64,000 nt of DNA from Malurus cyaneus samueli. Taxonomy: Eukaryota; Chordata; Aves; Passeriformes; Maluridae. Numbering within the stretch: the first letter of the stretch is position 1; each line of letters starts with the position of its first letter. This document shows, in pieces, positions 15,330 to 29,362 of the stretch. Position numbers and translations under genes: made by a program. Location: the NCBI GenBank assembly GCA_009741485.1, contig CM019238.1:10494701-10558700 (forward strand). Reading direction: 5' to 3'. The notes below the pieces were generated by a model, which was not told the DNA's origin, searched no databases, and worked only from the letters and a program-made list of their open reading frames with translations.

Positions 15330-18300
15330 ACAGGCTTTTGAGTGGATACAGTGCCTTTCAACTCCTATCTTGTTTCCATTTAGAAGTAATTAAATGACTT
15401 TCAGATTAATATGTGAATTATTTTATGGTGATTTAGATCTTCATACAGACAAGGTGTGAAAGTATCCCATTTTTTATTTTATCTGTATTTGAGCAGAAAT
15501 GTATAATAAAATTGAATCGTTGCTTTTTATAGAAGTTTTAGGTGTTACTCAGAAAGTCAATTTGCATTGTTTTGGCTCCACATTGGTTTCCTTAACTTTA
15601 GCAACTATATTTTAACCCAGCCTCATGCAATTACCTAATTAAAATATAGAGTTAATTTAAATAAAATACATTTTTAATTGACAAAACCTTTCAAGTACAA
15701 ATTACCCCCATTTTTTTTTTTTGTTTGGGAAATGCTATCTCATCAATATGAACCTGCCCATGGAAATGCATGGATTTTGGTGGAAATTCAAGGGCATTGA
15801 CAAAAATGAGGACATTAGAGGAACAGTCAGGAGGATTGTCCATGCAATCACCTTGTGGAGACGGAAGTTCTCATCTCTAATTAATTATTTGCCCTTTTTA
15901 CCAGACCACTGCTGCTTCTATTCTGGTGTCACCTATTCTGATGTTTATTCAGTGTTTTGGAATAGAAGGATCAGGATTTGCTTATAGGTTAAAAGCAATA
16001 TTGAAAAAAAAATGTTTCCTCTGACTTTCCTGCCGGATTGAATTGCCGTTTTCTGATTATCCCTAAATCACTGCAATTGCAAAGTGTAGAAGATGTACAG
16101 GAAATATGTTTGACCCAAACTCTCAGTCTTGGCTGGCACACTGTACACACATCAACCCTTAGGGTATCCCTGGGTGTCATAGCCTAAATTGTTTCAAGGT
16201 CTGAGAATGATTCCTTTTAATGCTGGTGTCACAGGTGATTAACATCACCAGTGTCTTCCCATTGAGAGTTTCATTATCTGCTCTCAGCAGAGGAAGGGGA
16301 ATTGCTTCATGCCACCCCTGTTTTGGGCTGGGTATGTCTTTGAGTGCTGGGTATGGCTGAAGTGACTGCTCCCTTACAGCCCTGAGACACGTGGAGGGGA
16401 CAAATGGCTTCTGCTGGGAATTCCAGTGCAGTCCTGGGAGGGATACACGAGGGGTGGCCCTTGGGTGTATCCTCTAAGTGTACAGGAGTGCAGGGCAGGT
16501 GTATCCCATCCCTGGTAAAGGAATCAACAACTCCCTACTGCTGTTGGAAGATAACAGGTCAAAGATTTTACTAGAGTCCAGAAATCTCTGTAACTCAGAA
16601 CAATTCTCATTTATCAGACAAACCTTGCCCTCTCTTCAACACTTTGAGTAAATATTTAAAGCTGTGAAGTGACCACTTCCCTGGGAAGACTCCTCTCTGG
16701 CTGGATATTTCTTTTCTTGCAGCATATTTCTCTCTAGTCTTAGGCACTATTTTGTTGTCTTTAATATCCCTTGATTGCATCTTGTTATCGTCTTGTCTTG
16801 ATTGGCTTTGTGGCTCATTATACAAAAAGGGTGCTAATCTTTGTTAATTAGTTCCTTATTAGAGTCAGTTGAGATTTGTAGCACAATAAGTGAGCTGTAT
16901 TTCTGATGATAAATAATTGGCTGCCAAGGAATTTTTTGCGTGAAATCGTGTAAGTATAACTGATGATACTTTAATATTTTATGTGAATTTGTGTGTGTTT
17001 ACTACAGAACTTCTCGGTTCCTCCAGCTGCGATTCCCAAGGCTTCTTTTTTTGTCCTGCAGTTTTTTTACTAGCTTGAACATTCCTTACTCCATCCCACA
17101 TTCTGTGATTTCATTACTTCATTGCTAGACAGCTATTTTGTTCAGAAAACTGCCTTCTGTAAATGGCAGGAAGGACCTTCTTTTATTGCTTTTCACGCTG
17201 ATCTTTCTTTGTCCTGGTTTTGCTGTATAATGGCATTGGATATTATAAGGTCTTTGGAGAACATTGACACCTGAAATGTTTTCTGGAAAACTGGCAGTAG
17301 GAAATGGGATGTAAGGTTGTAGCAATACTTTAAATTAGCGGGATACTCCTGTATTTCACAAAAACTCCAAGTCATCGGTGTGTACCTGGTCCCACTGCTG
17401 ATGGACAGGGATGTATGGAAGGGTGGGATTTCCCTGCATGCACGTCCTTGGTGGAGCCTCCCTGCAGTGCTCTAGTGCTTTCATTTCAGTAGAGATCCTC
17501 ATGGTTATGTGAATTACTGCTTTGCAGACAGGTTGGGGATATTCTGGTTTGGATATCCTGACCTGAGAGATACTTGGTGAGAGCTTTGATCTAATGTGCA
17601 GCAGAGACAGCTGTGTGTGAGTAGTCTTTCATATTAAGGGTGATTTGCCACATGGAAGAGAAGTGGGGCAAAAAGCCTAAAGAAAGTAAGAGAAGTGTCA
17701 GTTTGAGCTATACTTGGTTGAGGAATCCTTGGGTTGTATGTTCCTCCCGAATACTGTACTGTCTTGAATATCATTAACATACATTTTACAGAGCAGAAAA
17801 ATAAGTCAATTATTTTAGTCCCAATGATAAATTTTGAAGTAGTTTAGCTGGCTTGCTGCTTGTTTTTGGTTTCCTTACATTATGTATGGAGGCTAGAGGT
17901 ACCCCCCAAATATATACTTTATGATTTGCTTTTTATTACCCAGCAATACTTCAGTTTTATAAAACTGCCAGAAAATTTCTTCTGTTCAAATAGCACACAT
18001 AGAAAAATTATTATTGTGACTCTCTCCAGAACCACATTTATTTTGAAGATTGTTTTGACATGGTAGAGGGGCATTCTGGAACACGTTACCTCTGTTATAG
18101 GAAAGGTCATATCTCTCTTTTGCTGAAATCCTGTGGAACTTCCATTTTCTAGGAACTGCTGCTTCAGTTCTGCATATTGACCCTTAGCTGCCTGTTTTCT
18201 AAACAACAGGATTTATTTAAGTAAATACTGTAATCCAGAGATGGGCATGTGTGAAACGTGCTTGTTATTGTTGGAGTGGGCTTGTCTCCTTGTACAGCTG

Positions 18301-21300
18301 CTGCAGCATTCCCATCCCATGCTGAACTCCATGTGTTTATCTGGTGAATATTCACATGAGGGTGGACACAGAGCAGTCAGGTGCTGACACCCATTCCATT
18401 CCCAGTGTCAGCACTGTGCGCTGGGCTACAGCTTTGCTGTTAGTTCATATGGCAGAGCATTTTTAAAAGCAGCCACTGTACCTGCACTGATGTTTATCAT
18501 ATTGTGTACAAATCTGTAGAGGTTTGCGATACAAAATCCATCCTAACTTTAATCATAAAATTATGTTCTTCTACTGCTCAGTATCTAACCTGGTTTGTAC
18601 CAATTTATCAGTTTTTCAGCTTACATTTCTGTCTCTAATCTCTCTAATATACTGTGTGAGCCATGGTCAGGTCACGGAGTTTTATATCACAGTTAGTAAA
18701 TTTTACCATTTCTTCCTAGCAATGTAATTTCACTACAAGCAAATTTTAAAAAATAATAATATAAAGCATCAAATGCATGTAAACAGGATGACCTCTGGGC
18801 ATTCTGTTTTACTGTGTGGTTGTTGGAACTCATCTGCAAAATAATGCCGGGTTATTTTTCAAGGATATGTAACAAAGTCTCAAACAGTTTTGATATTTGA
18901 ATTGCTGAAGAATCACAGTACATATCAAAACTACTTTTTGTGTTAGATGCTGCATATAGAGTGACGCAGATTTAAATAGTGCATAAGATACTTTGACAAT
19001 GAAATATTTTTTAAGACACATACGAAATGTTTGTGAGTTATGAGCTTTATCCTCAGTAGTCAGGAGAGTGTATTTATTCCCATTAGTGAAAAAATCATAA
19101 ATCACAGTGGCAAGACACTTTGTTCACAAATGATTGTGTGCATGCAGATGTCTGTGCTCTTCGCCTTTTCAACTGCGCAGTTGTGTTTATTTCATTATCC
19201 CAAACCAAAGTGGTGAAAAATCACCAAAGCTCCTGTTACACTCTGGTGAGATAAGCTGTTTATCTCTAGCTGACTCCAGTCCATAGTGATAAATAAGCCA
19301 GGAATCTTATAGTCTTGAATTCTGTATTAATGGAACAATTTGTGGCAATTTCTCAAAGATGATTTCTGTGCTACAAATGGGAAGTCCCTAATTGAATGAA
19401 GATACAACCTGCTGTGGGCATTCTGACTGCAGTGCTGAGTATTCCAATTGTGTGTGCTCCAGTGAGTTGTGTTACTGCTAGAGCACAGGATTTTTAAAAA
19501 AAGCTGGTTCTTGCTGCATGAGTGGAACATAAAATGTCACCAAAAGATCCTCTAAACCCAGGAGTGACTGCTAATTTGTAGGTGAACAAGCAGAGTGGGC
19601 CGACAGCTGGCCTACATTATCCATTTAGAGTCTCTGTTCTGTTCTGGACATGGAAGTATGTGCCTAAAATGTGCATTTTAATCTAAAATTTGAAGCAAAG
19701 GTGTCATCATAGGATGAATCCTACTAAAGGAGGGTGTCTCATCTTAATGATTTTCTATCTAACGGTTAAGAATGTTTTTACAGCGAAACTAAAGAAAGCA
19801 TAGTGCAGGACAAAGTTACAGTCTTGTAAAATAATAATAAAAAGAAGATTATAAAAGAATCCAGTAGCACCTGTTGTTTAAAAAATGATGAATCCTGAAC
19901 TGAAGACTGTCATGAATAAGATAAGGTAAAGCTCTCAAAGAAATACTTCAGGGAATTTCTTTTAATAAGACCTGAGAAGTATGCCTTGGGCATAATATCA
20001 CAGAACAGAGATTTGAAAGCCTCGAGCCAACTTTCTCTTTTGCCATTGTAATTTGACCCAGCTATTGTACTTAATCACTGCTAGGGTAGCTACAAGTTTC
20101 ATCCTTTAGGTAACTTTTTAGAAGTTCAATAATTAGAAAAGTTTCAGCTATTTCCCATCGTGGCTAAATGATTGGGAAAATAGCGTTAAAGCTCTTTCTC
20201 AAGAATTTTAAAGAGGAACAGTACTTAATGGGGAACCTCCCATTCTCAGTTGTTAGTTAGTGGTATGCGAAGAAGAAAACAAATTCCAAAGTATTGAGAC
20301 ATTTCAGTGAGTGCCTAAGGGAAAGTAGGGAACACTTGACATGCAGTGAACCCAAACTTACAGGAATCCAATACCCTCACCTGACTGAAAACTGAGGTAG
20401 TTTTGTGCCAGTGGGAGCTGAAAGTGCTTAGCTTTGTGTGAACAATCTCTGAGATTGCAATTTACTCCTACACTCAGGGCTGCTGGAAAGGGCCTGATGG
20501 TTACAGTGGATGCCAAGTTGAAAATGAGACATCAGTATGTTTGATTGCAAATAAGGCAAAACACACACTGAGATGTGCTGTGAGTGGTAAAGTCAGAAGA
20601 TAAGGGAAGAAGGCAATGCATGTCCATTCTGACAATGTTCTTGTTATGGGAAAATTGGTGCTGACCTACTGAGCTCTTGGTTTTTGTTAACAGTATGTGT
20701 ACCATCTGATTCTGAGTGTGTTTGCTTGCATCAACTCACTAGGAGTGCTTTAGTTTGGGCTAAAATCCTGAGCTCAGTTTGAGAATAGCTGAGCTTTGTA
20801 TAAAATGTATGCAGTATTAAGGACCTCTTTTCAGACAGTGAGTCCATGTCACCTTGAATATCTTCCTGTAACATTGAAGAAGAGGTTCAATCAACACTTG
20901 TCAGAAAAGCAGTGGTCATGCAAGATTGTTGAAAGAGGAGCTGATCCTCCCTTGGGGTAAGGGAATGGTAGAAATTGTCTCTACAGGTACCTTGCCATTT
21001 TTTGTCAGCCCTCCATAAAATGTGGCAGTGATAATCTGTCTAGTTGCTTTTATTTTTCTGTCTGTCATTAGTTCTACTCCTGAGACCCTTTCAAGCACTG
21101 CAGGTCCCTGAAGCAGGAGGAGAACTCCACAGTTCATACAAGTATATAAGATTTGGCGGTGTGTCAGTGCGTGTCTGTGCAATCTGTGATCACATCAGTC
21201 TCACTTAATCCTTCCTAATACTTGGTATATTGAGTTGCCCAGTTATTTGGTACTTGAATGTGACCAACAGTTGCACTATTGATTTTAATGTACCTTGTTC

Positions 21301-24300
21301 TCAAAAATGTGAACATCCTGTTCCCTGTTTACAGTGGGTTCCTTTGAAAAAGTTACAGATTAGTGTACTTTTTTTATAAGAATGTAAGAGGAATCCCATC
21401 CAAATGCACAGTTTGTTTGAGAATCAATAATGTCACTCCATGGTGTCCTCAGGCAAGGAAATGACATTTTGAAATATTAGATTTTAAAATGTATGAAAGA
21501 CCCTGCACCCAAAGTATTGCAGGAAATCAAAAACATTGTCTGTTACATTAATGCCTTGATTCTAGACTCTGTGAAACTATTTTATGAAATTTACGGCTGC
21601 AGTTCTCTTGCAGAAAATCATGATATATTAAAACGTCTATGGAAATAGACAGGGTCTGTGTGAACCTTCAAAACAAAACCAAATGGATTATGAGTCCGAG
21701 TTTGGCTGGATAGCACATCACTCATCTTTTGGAAGTCATTGTTTTACAGTAGATGCAGGATAGTCTCTTAGATTCTAAGTCAAACGTATTTTAAATGGGA
21801 TTTATTTATCTGTTTACAGTTCACTAGGAGAAGCAGTACTTACAGATGACACCTCTTAAATTGTGGTTTTCATTCTACATTTTGTCCTGTGTCTGTGAGA
21901 ACTGGTTGGAGGGAGAAAAATGACAACTTCTGAATAATTTTAGTTTTATGCTGTTTGCACCATGGTATGATATTCACACAAACCATTGGAGAGGTCACTT
22001 TATAAACTCTCACAGCTCATAGGACAGCTGTTGCTGGTTATTGTGTTTCTCTGGTCTTCCAACCTATTCCATCATTCTAAAACAAAGCCAGTGAGGGAAT
22101 TCATGTTTGTCTTGTGCTTTGAGTTTAAAATGCATACATTTGAACAACATGAGTTTCCTCAATTTGGCAAGGTGAGCTCTGTTCTCAAACTCTGTTTTCA
22201 TGGGGTAGCTTCTCTCTGTTTTTCATAGCTGCATTCCCTGTTGGTCTGCAGGGCCATGAGCCCTCGCGCTGTAACGTGCACTGAACTTTGCCATTTTAAA
22301 TGGCTTCAGAGAATGCCTCCCTCCTGAGTGCTTGTGATTGTGCCTTCCCAGGATGGCAGGGAAGAACTGTGAGAAGTCAAGATAAAGAGACAGTCTTTCA
22401 CATAGCATTGAACAGGAATGAGAAGAAACGCAGGACATGCACTTTGGCTTTTCAGTTTCGTAGCACTCAAATGGACAATATGCTGATTGTCCTCCCTACT
22501 TCATTGGACTACTTTGAACTCAAGGGCGTGTGTTCATATTTACAAGGACACTTCCCCTGCTATAGAAAACATTTGCACAGAGCTGGATGCAGTTGTTTTC
22601 TCAGATTTGGATGTGTCATTATTATCTCAGCTGCTTTTGTGGTAGATCCTTGACATAAAAACTTGGTTCAGGCTTATACAGCTCCGGTGAAGATCAATGC
22701 ATCTTGTCCTCCAGTCTGAGAAAACTTTTACCATTTGCATTTCTCAGACTAGAATTAACATCAGTGAGTACAGATACCTCCATTCCTGGAAAATAGTGAA
22801 AATCCTGAATGCAGTCCTCAGAAGAAATCCTTTCTCCTCTAATTTTGTTAGTCTCAGAATAAAAGAGTCTAAAGCAGACCTCAATGCAAAAGAACCTAGG
22901 CTTTATTAGAAGCAGGTTTTAGATTTTGTGTAAATCTAAATGTTGAAGGCTGGTGGCTGGACTTTGCTAAACAAACAAGTTTTTCCATGACGTTGATGCA
23001 ATTGCTCATAAATTGAAATTGCAACCCACTGGCTGCTGACCAGTATGGATGCACAATTCATTGGGGCCATGATGTTCCCACCTTTCACTTTTACCACCTT
23101 CTATCCCTTTCTGGTATTCAATTCTGAAACTTCCATTTAATTTGGACTATTGCTTATGTGCACTTTGTAATTATGACTCCAAACTCCATGGCCTGACACT
23201 CATTGTTCTTCATACAGTGTCCTTTGTCAAAAGGGCAAGGAGGGCCACATGCTCAATGTGGATGAAGCTGCCTGTGTGAAAGGATCTTCCAAGTTTGTCT
23301 CTGCACCAGGGAAGGATGAGGCCATTTGATAGTCCCAACTGAATTTTGGCTAAGTGGAAATGTTCACTTGCTGCATGTTCCTCAAATGCCAGTGAGCAAA
23401 CATCAGCATAATCAAGCACAAAAGAAGAGCCCCAATTCTCAGATGAAAAAGTGAAGGCAGATTTGCATGCATCGCCCACACAGGCATATCATTACAGAGT
23501 TTGATCCTTATCTCTCAGAAACTGCGGGATGTGTACAAAAGCTTCCTCAAACTATTGTGCTGTGAGCTCTATGTGGATGTTAAGTACTCCTCTGTAAATC
23601 AGCACAGGGACTGTGCAGTGCTCACTTTACAGCACAGGGAGAGGGGAGTGACATGTTTATTTAATTTTACAGTGTCCAAAAGGCAAGATATCCATGTGAT
23701 GTACTTCCATTCTGCCACAGAATTTGTGTTTCGTGAAGGAAAACATAGGTCCGTACCTGTGTCACATAAACAAATGCAGATATCAGAATTGCTCCCCACT
23801 TTGTTGTTTTTCCCCTCCTCTTTGTCTGACTTTTATTTCTCAGTGGAAATCCCATTTAGTTAAACTTGTGGGGTTTTTTTTCTCAAAGTATAACCTCAAG
23901 CCAAACTCTTTTGCTTATGCTGCTATTTTTTACAATGGTTTAAGCTGAAGTTAACCTTCCTATTAGCATTTTAATGGAAAAGGAGATTCTAGCACTTAGC
24001 AAGACATTTTGTCTGCTTTCAAATGGCAACGTGGTAAAGGTATGAAATGCTGTTTTCCATTGTTTGCAAATTCTTTCTTTTCCTACAGCAAGGCTCTTTT
24101 CCCTGATTGATATAAATAAGAACAGCATTTGGCAGGGACATCCCAGGTCATCTGTTTCAGTCATTTTCTTTATAACCACGTCAAATACTCAACTTTACAA
24201 GCTAGTCAGTCCTGTTTTAAATGAAATTGAGGGGTTTTTGCTCATGCTTTCTACACCTATTATAAATGTTCACTTTAGTGATTGTTGAAATATCTTTTCA

Positions 24301-26090
24301 TAGCTTAAATGAATTCATGGTCAATTATAACTACTTGTTTCAATGCCAGTGATGTCCTTTAGTTGAAATATTGTTCTTTTAAGTGAAGATGACTTTCAAA
24401 ATATGATTTTGTTGCCCTGGTCCTTCCTTACAAATGTCCCCGTTGTGTGACACTGTATGGGGAGCCCTTTCCTTAGTGGAAATCTGAAAGTGGGTCAGGA
24501 CATTGTGTGCCTAAGTAAATAATATTGAATGTACTGTCAGCTTTCCAGAGGTACTGCAGGGTCTTTCTAGCACCGTCCCAAAATAGTGGAGGTTAAGCCA
24601 TGTAAAAATTGAAGGGCAAGCAACAGATTTGTTCTACAGGCAAGAATTATTTATTAAAAGTTCCCAAGACAATAAAGATTATAAAGTACTGGTTACAATA
24701 ATAGCTTTGTTCCTGTCTTGCTAGGGTTTCCATTAGATGTTAATTCTATTATTAAAAATTAAATCTGTGTTATTTATGATCCTGTTTTCTTAGGAAACAC
24801 CTATTGATCAAAACAGGCCTTGCCTTATTAAAAATTCAGAGCATTATCCAGATGAGTTGTCAAGCTGGATATATTAAACCAGAAGATGTTTTAACAGCAG
24901 CAGATGTAAAGCGATGTGTCCACCAAGAGGGAAAGCCAGGCACACCTATAAAGTGCATCCCAAAAACCTGAAGCCCCCTCAGGGCTGCGGGGCTGAGAGC
25001 ACATTGTGGGGCTGTGCCAGTGAAGGGGCAGTGGTTTCTTGGTGCTTGGCCAGGGCAGTCGTTTACAGGATGAGGCTGGTGATAACAGCCTGTTGAAAGG
25101 GCTTCATATTGAAAAAAAATTCATCTCTGTACTGATAAAAGTGCTGGGAAGGTGCCTTTGTGATGATGTGTGTGGTGCTTCCACATAGAAGGGCTCTCTG
25201 ACTGTCTCAGAAAGAGAAAACAGAAGCAAGAAGGTGCCAAGTGAAGCCAGACAGGTGCATGCAGGACACAGTGTCCATGGGGTGGGGATGGTGCTGTCTC
25301 TGTCCCCTGTCCCCTGTCCCCTCCTGGCTGGAGAGGGAGGATGAGCATCAGCACGTGCCAGCCCTGAGCTCTGGCAAGGAGTGGCATCTGCAGTGTGCTC
25401 TGACATGGGGAGAAGGGTTGGATTTTTTCCTATGCTGGCTGGAAGACCAGTTGACAGAAAGCTACATTTTTCTTGTAAATTGGTTGAATAATGGTGTGTT
25501 TGGGGAGAATGTTGGATCTTGCACACAGGTATCTGATGAGGCTGTGTTAAAAGACAGAAACCTCCATCTGCTGTACGAGAGCAGTTCAGTGTAAGTGTCA
25601 GAACAGCAGGTCATCGGGGCTTGTGTGACTTAGCTGTGCCAAGAGTTATTTATATTCTTTTATTGAGAGCAAGGTCTGCAAGGCTGCTGTCCTGAAGAAT
25701 CAGAAATTTGAATACAGGAGGATTTGCAACTAAAAGATGAGCATTAGATAAGTAAATTAAATTTAGTTATAAGAGAATAAACATACACTGTCAGGCACTC
25801 CACCCTTCCTATTCCCACTGGTTTGGGGTGGTGTGGGTTGGTGTTGTTGCATTACATTAATATAAAAGATTTCTGTGAGGCTGGGTGACTGCACCTGAGA
25901 TTATCCACTCTGCCAGAGGAGAAAGTAGTTGTTATTGTAATGTATTTCCTGGTTTGGATAAACTATTTTGTTTGGACAGAGTACAGATTTTCCAAAATGC
26001 TTTTCCTTCCTTTTAAGCGAAGAATCAAAAGGAGAATAAAAATACAAAGACCATGCATTAAGTCTTGCTACAGAGTTAAATGGTTTGAGT

Positions 26091-26129
26091 TTAATAACAA
26101 TAATTATGATGATAATGATAATTATCACT
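26091..26129. repeat. Degenerate AAT/GAT trinucleotide tract
   Basis: A short run of AAT, GAT and ATT triplets, beginning AATAACAATAATTATGATGA. It produces asparagine/aspartate-rich and poly-isoleucine readings on the two strands, which are by-products of the repeat rather than proteins. Confidence 0.75.
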
Positions 26130-27889
26130 TTTATTATACTTTAAAGTTATGTCATTCAATATTAATGAAAAGAATTTCAACAGATGGTGATATCTTTGTC
26201 CAATCGGCATGCATTTTGTCCAATTTTCACAATTACTGATTTTAAGAACACATTTACAGATTGCTGGGTTTTATATATGTTCTGTTCAAAGACTGTAGCC
26301 ACAGGCAGGTACCCCAAACTCCCACATATAAAACTGTCATTTTAATTTGAAATAGCTCAAAAGTACCATTTAAACCACTCAATTCCTCCAAGCTCATCTT
26401 ACTTAGAGCCAAAATTTTGACATGTAACGCTGTCAATTGTGCCTTAAATTTTACTTGTTTGGTTTGTCTGCATTCAGGTAGCAAAACTAGAGGTATGTAG
26501 TATGATTTAATTGTGGATCATGTATGAAAGAGGAATGTTGTTAGTATGCAAGTGCAGAGTAACTGGTGCTCGCCAGCTGCTGCTCTGACTCTGCTCTGCT
26601 AACAGACTTGACTTTGTGTATATGTAATGATTTTTTCAAAGAATCAGTGATCATTGAGGCAGCAATAATTGACACTGGGGAAACCTTTTAGCAAATCTTC
26701 CCTTGCAGTTAGTGATGTGTTGATTTTCAGTGGCTTTTGAATAGCTAGAAACTGTGCTAATTTTCAGTTGTGTAGTAGCACTTAATTAAAAATGCCACAG
26801 AGACTTGGAGGGATGGGCTCAGCAAGAGATGCTGGTAAGCGAGCAGTGTGTGCTGCCGAGTCTGAGATTGAAGCACAGTCTCAGACTGACTGAGCAGTGC
26901 AGTGACAGAAGTGCATCCCCAGCCCAGCAAGGTCTTTCCAGAACAGAGAACTGATTTATGCTCGTGCTAAACATCAAACATGTGCAATGGCCACAGGCCT
27001 TAGAGGGAAGGCTCAAAAACTGAACTTAGGCTTTGGGTAGGGGTAGGACCAAGACAAAACCTGATTTGTAGCTGTAATTTCATTTGAGCAGGTACCAGTG
27101 TGGAGCAACCTTGTGCATGGTGCTCAGGAACAGCACTAAGTATAGGCAAGAAGTGCTTCTCTTCATTTTATTTTCAAGACACCACTGCAGTCATCCTTAA
27201 TCCTGTTTTCCTGGCCATAGCTTTAGCACAGAGTAGGGGCTCACCCCTTTACCTTGAATATTGGTATAAAATAGGTTGTACATGTGGTTGCATGAACATG
27301 AACAGGTTTACTAAAAAAGAAAAAGGCAAAAGTTAAGGCTCTAGCTGCTGCAGCTGTAAAAGCAGCTTTCAGAACTAACTTTTTAGTTTAAATTAGGAAG
27401 TTTTAACTGCCTGAATCTGAAACTTGAAAATGTAAGAGTCATTGCAGTCAATTCAGTTGCTTAATGAAATAACGAAAGCATCATATGAGATTATGCAAAA
27501 CCAGGGGAAATTCAATATCCTGAAATCCTACACACAGATTAATCAAATTAATGGCAAGGTACAAAAGGACACATTTGGGAGATTATGAAGAAATTCAGCT
27601 GTACAGAGTTTTAAGAGCCTTGGAGAAGGAAGACGAGCCATTGCTTAATACTGTATGGCAATTTTCTCAGTATAGTAGTTAAATATATTTTGGAGGGAAG
27701 AACTGATTTTTTTTTTGCTTTTTATTTTTTTAATGAAACTTCCACAGCACATTTGTTTTAGCTTGGAGGAAGTTAAATATGCTTCAAAGATAATGTCTTA
27801 ATTTTCTGAAGAAAAATACATAAATACATTTTATATAGCAAAAATATCATACCAAGGTGGAATTTCTATTTGTGGAGTTATTACTCTTG

Positions 27890-27922
27890 CTTTTTGGTTT
27901 TTTTTGGGGTTTTGGGTTTTTT
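27890..27922. repeat. T/G-rich low-complexity run
   Basis: A strand-asymmetric run of T8, G4, T4, G3 and T6 blocks. It has only two G runs of three or more, so it does not meet the usual four-run rule for a G-quadruplex. A related T-rich run lies just upstream at about 27707-27733. Confidence 0.75.
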
Positions 27923-28536
27923 AAATCTAAAACTGAATTTGACATTAATTTACAAACTGTTTCAGGCAACCAATACACATTTATTTTCCTTCATAAACTA
28001 TTTGTCTGAAAAAATTAATGGGGCTCCTATCTTGAATATTTGAGAACTGCTCAGTGCTCAAACTCTGTGAAAATATAATTGGAATCTCCTAGTTTCTGAT
28101 TCTCCTCCTATATTTAAAATAGAATAAACAATATGTAGAAGTGAAAAAGAATTATAACTTGAGAGCGGTGACATTTGGGGAAAAACGTAATATACCAAAA
28201 ACTTATAATAAAAGTTATGAATTAAAAAATGTGCTTACCAAGAGTACCAGCAAAAAAAAGAACATGAAGAATCAGATACCTTACTGCCAAACTATTACCC
28301 CCAAAATTTAGGAACTTGGAACTCAGGTGCCAAATTTACTTTCTCAGTGACAGGTTGCTGTGCCAGCACTTAGACCACAGAAAGTCAGGAGACTAAAACC
28401 ATAAAGGCTCAAGATAAATAGCAGCATGACGATAATCAGCCCAAAGCTTCTGCTTGCCCTGAGTGTGCTCGTGTGAGACTGCAGCGTCATCTCTCAAAGG
28501 AAACATCCCCAGATGAAATTTATTTTGCTAGAGGGA

Positions 28537-28564
28537 CTCAGATTGGAAAATTTCCCAATCTGAG
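28537..28564. repeat. Perfect 10-bp inverted repeat (hairpin), 8-nt loop
   Basis: CTCAGATTGG, loop AAAATTTC, then CCAATCTGAG. All 10 pairs match. No T run follows to suggest a pol III terminator, and no conserved RNA family is recognised. Confidence 0.8.
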
Positions 28565-29294
28565 AGGTTTTTGCCTGCTTTTAAGACCATTCTTACCCTT
28601 CAGCAGTGCAAAATACATCCATTAATATGAGACCAGGACTTTACATGGGGTCTGAGTAAAGCAGGGCTTCACTCATGGTAGAGGGCTTGTTCCCACCAGG
28701 GCACCTTGTCACAACTCACATCTCCTGTCTCAGGTCCCTGTGTAGAGTCCCTCAAGGAGTTGCTCCATCCCCACATCTGTATCCTTATCTCAGTGCAGCT
28801 CTGACAGGGCTTGTGCTGGTACTGTATGTGCCTCTTCTACTCCCAGCTTGTTCTCTCCTCATGCTTGTTTCCCAAAGCAGACATTTCATTCTGTGATATC
28901 GGTAAATCATTTTCCTGAGAGGCACAGGGAAATGGAAAGGAGGATGAGCAGGGCTTGTGCCATTAGAGGAGTGTAAGGAGCACGCTCTGTGGTGCTATTT
29001 CCTCTCACCATAGTGCAAATCTGCAGCTTTTGAGCGTTCCCTGGTGGGTGCCACTCACCCTGATTCAGATTTTTCAAATCTGTTGACAGAGCAGAGGTAA
29101 GCACCAGGGAGAAACCTGTGCTTCTCTGGAAACACTTCAACAGAGCCTGTTTGTTGTGACTAACAGCAATCAGTGTACAAAAGAGACAGCAGTGTCTCTT
29201 GAGTTAAGATGATAATGAAAGAAAAGAGAGAGAATCAGCAATTTTCCTCAAATGCAGCCCAAGCTCCTCCCAAGCCAGTTTGCCTGCCCTGGCC

Positions 29295-29362
29295 AGCTCA
29301 GCTCAGCTCAGCTCAGCTCAGTTCAGCTCAGCTCAGCTCAGCTCAGCTCGGCTCAGCTCAGC
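29295..29362. repeat. AGCTC pentanucleotide microsatellite, about 13-14 copies
   Basis: An almost pure array of AGCTC units with two interruptions (GTTCA near 29331 and a CTCGG near 29349). Because the unit contains the self-complementary AGCT, each strand can fold on itself. The array explains the open frames here that read SAQLS repeats; these are not genes. Its length is probably variable between individuals. Confidence 0.95.

Larger units (their letters stand above)
13401..29293 (+). other. Intronic DNA, middle upstream part with GC-richer patches (no gene found)
   Basis: Continues the inferred upstream intron. Two patches are visibly richer in G and C than their surroundings, about 13640-15130 and 24910-25440. 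They account for overlapping open frames on both strands (for example 13483-14136 and 25104-25594), a pattern expected from fewer stop codons rather than from genes. The 25.3-kb patch has a three-copy TGTCCCC heptamer at 25301-25321. Elsewhere the DNA is AT-rich with A/T and T/G runs. No exon of the IL1RAPL family was found on either strand. Confidence 0.55.

Noticed and set aside
25104..25594. Overlapping open frames on both strands (up to 140 codons)
   Set aside because: They coincide with a GC-richer patch and a TGTCCCC heptamer repeat. Composition explains the lack of stops.
27890..27922. Candidate G-quadruplex in the T/G-rich run
   Set aside because: Only two runs of three or more Gs; the canonical motif needs four.
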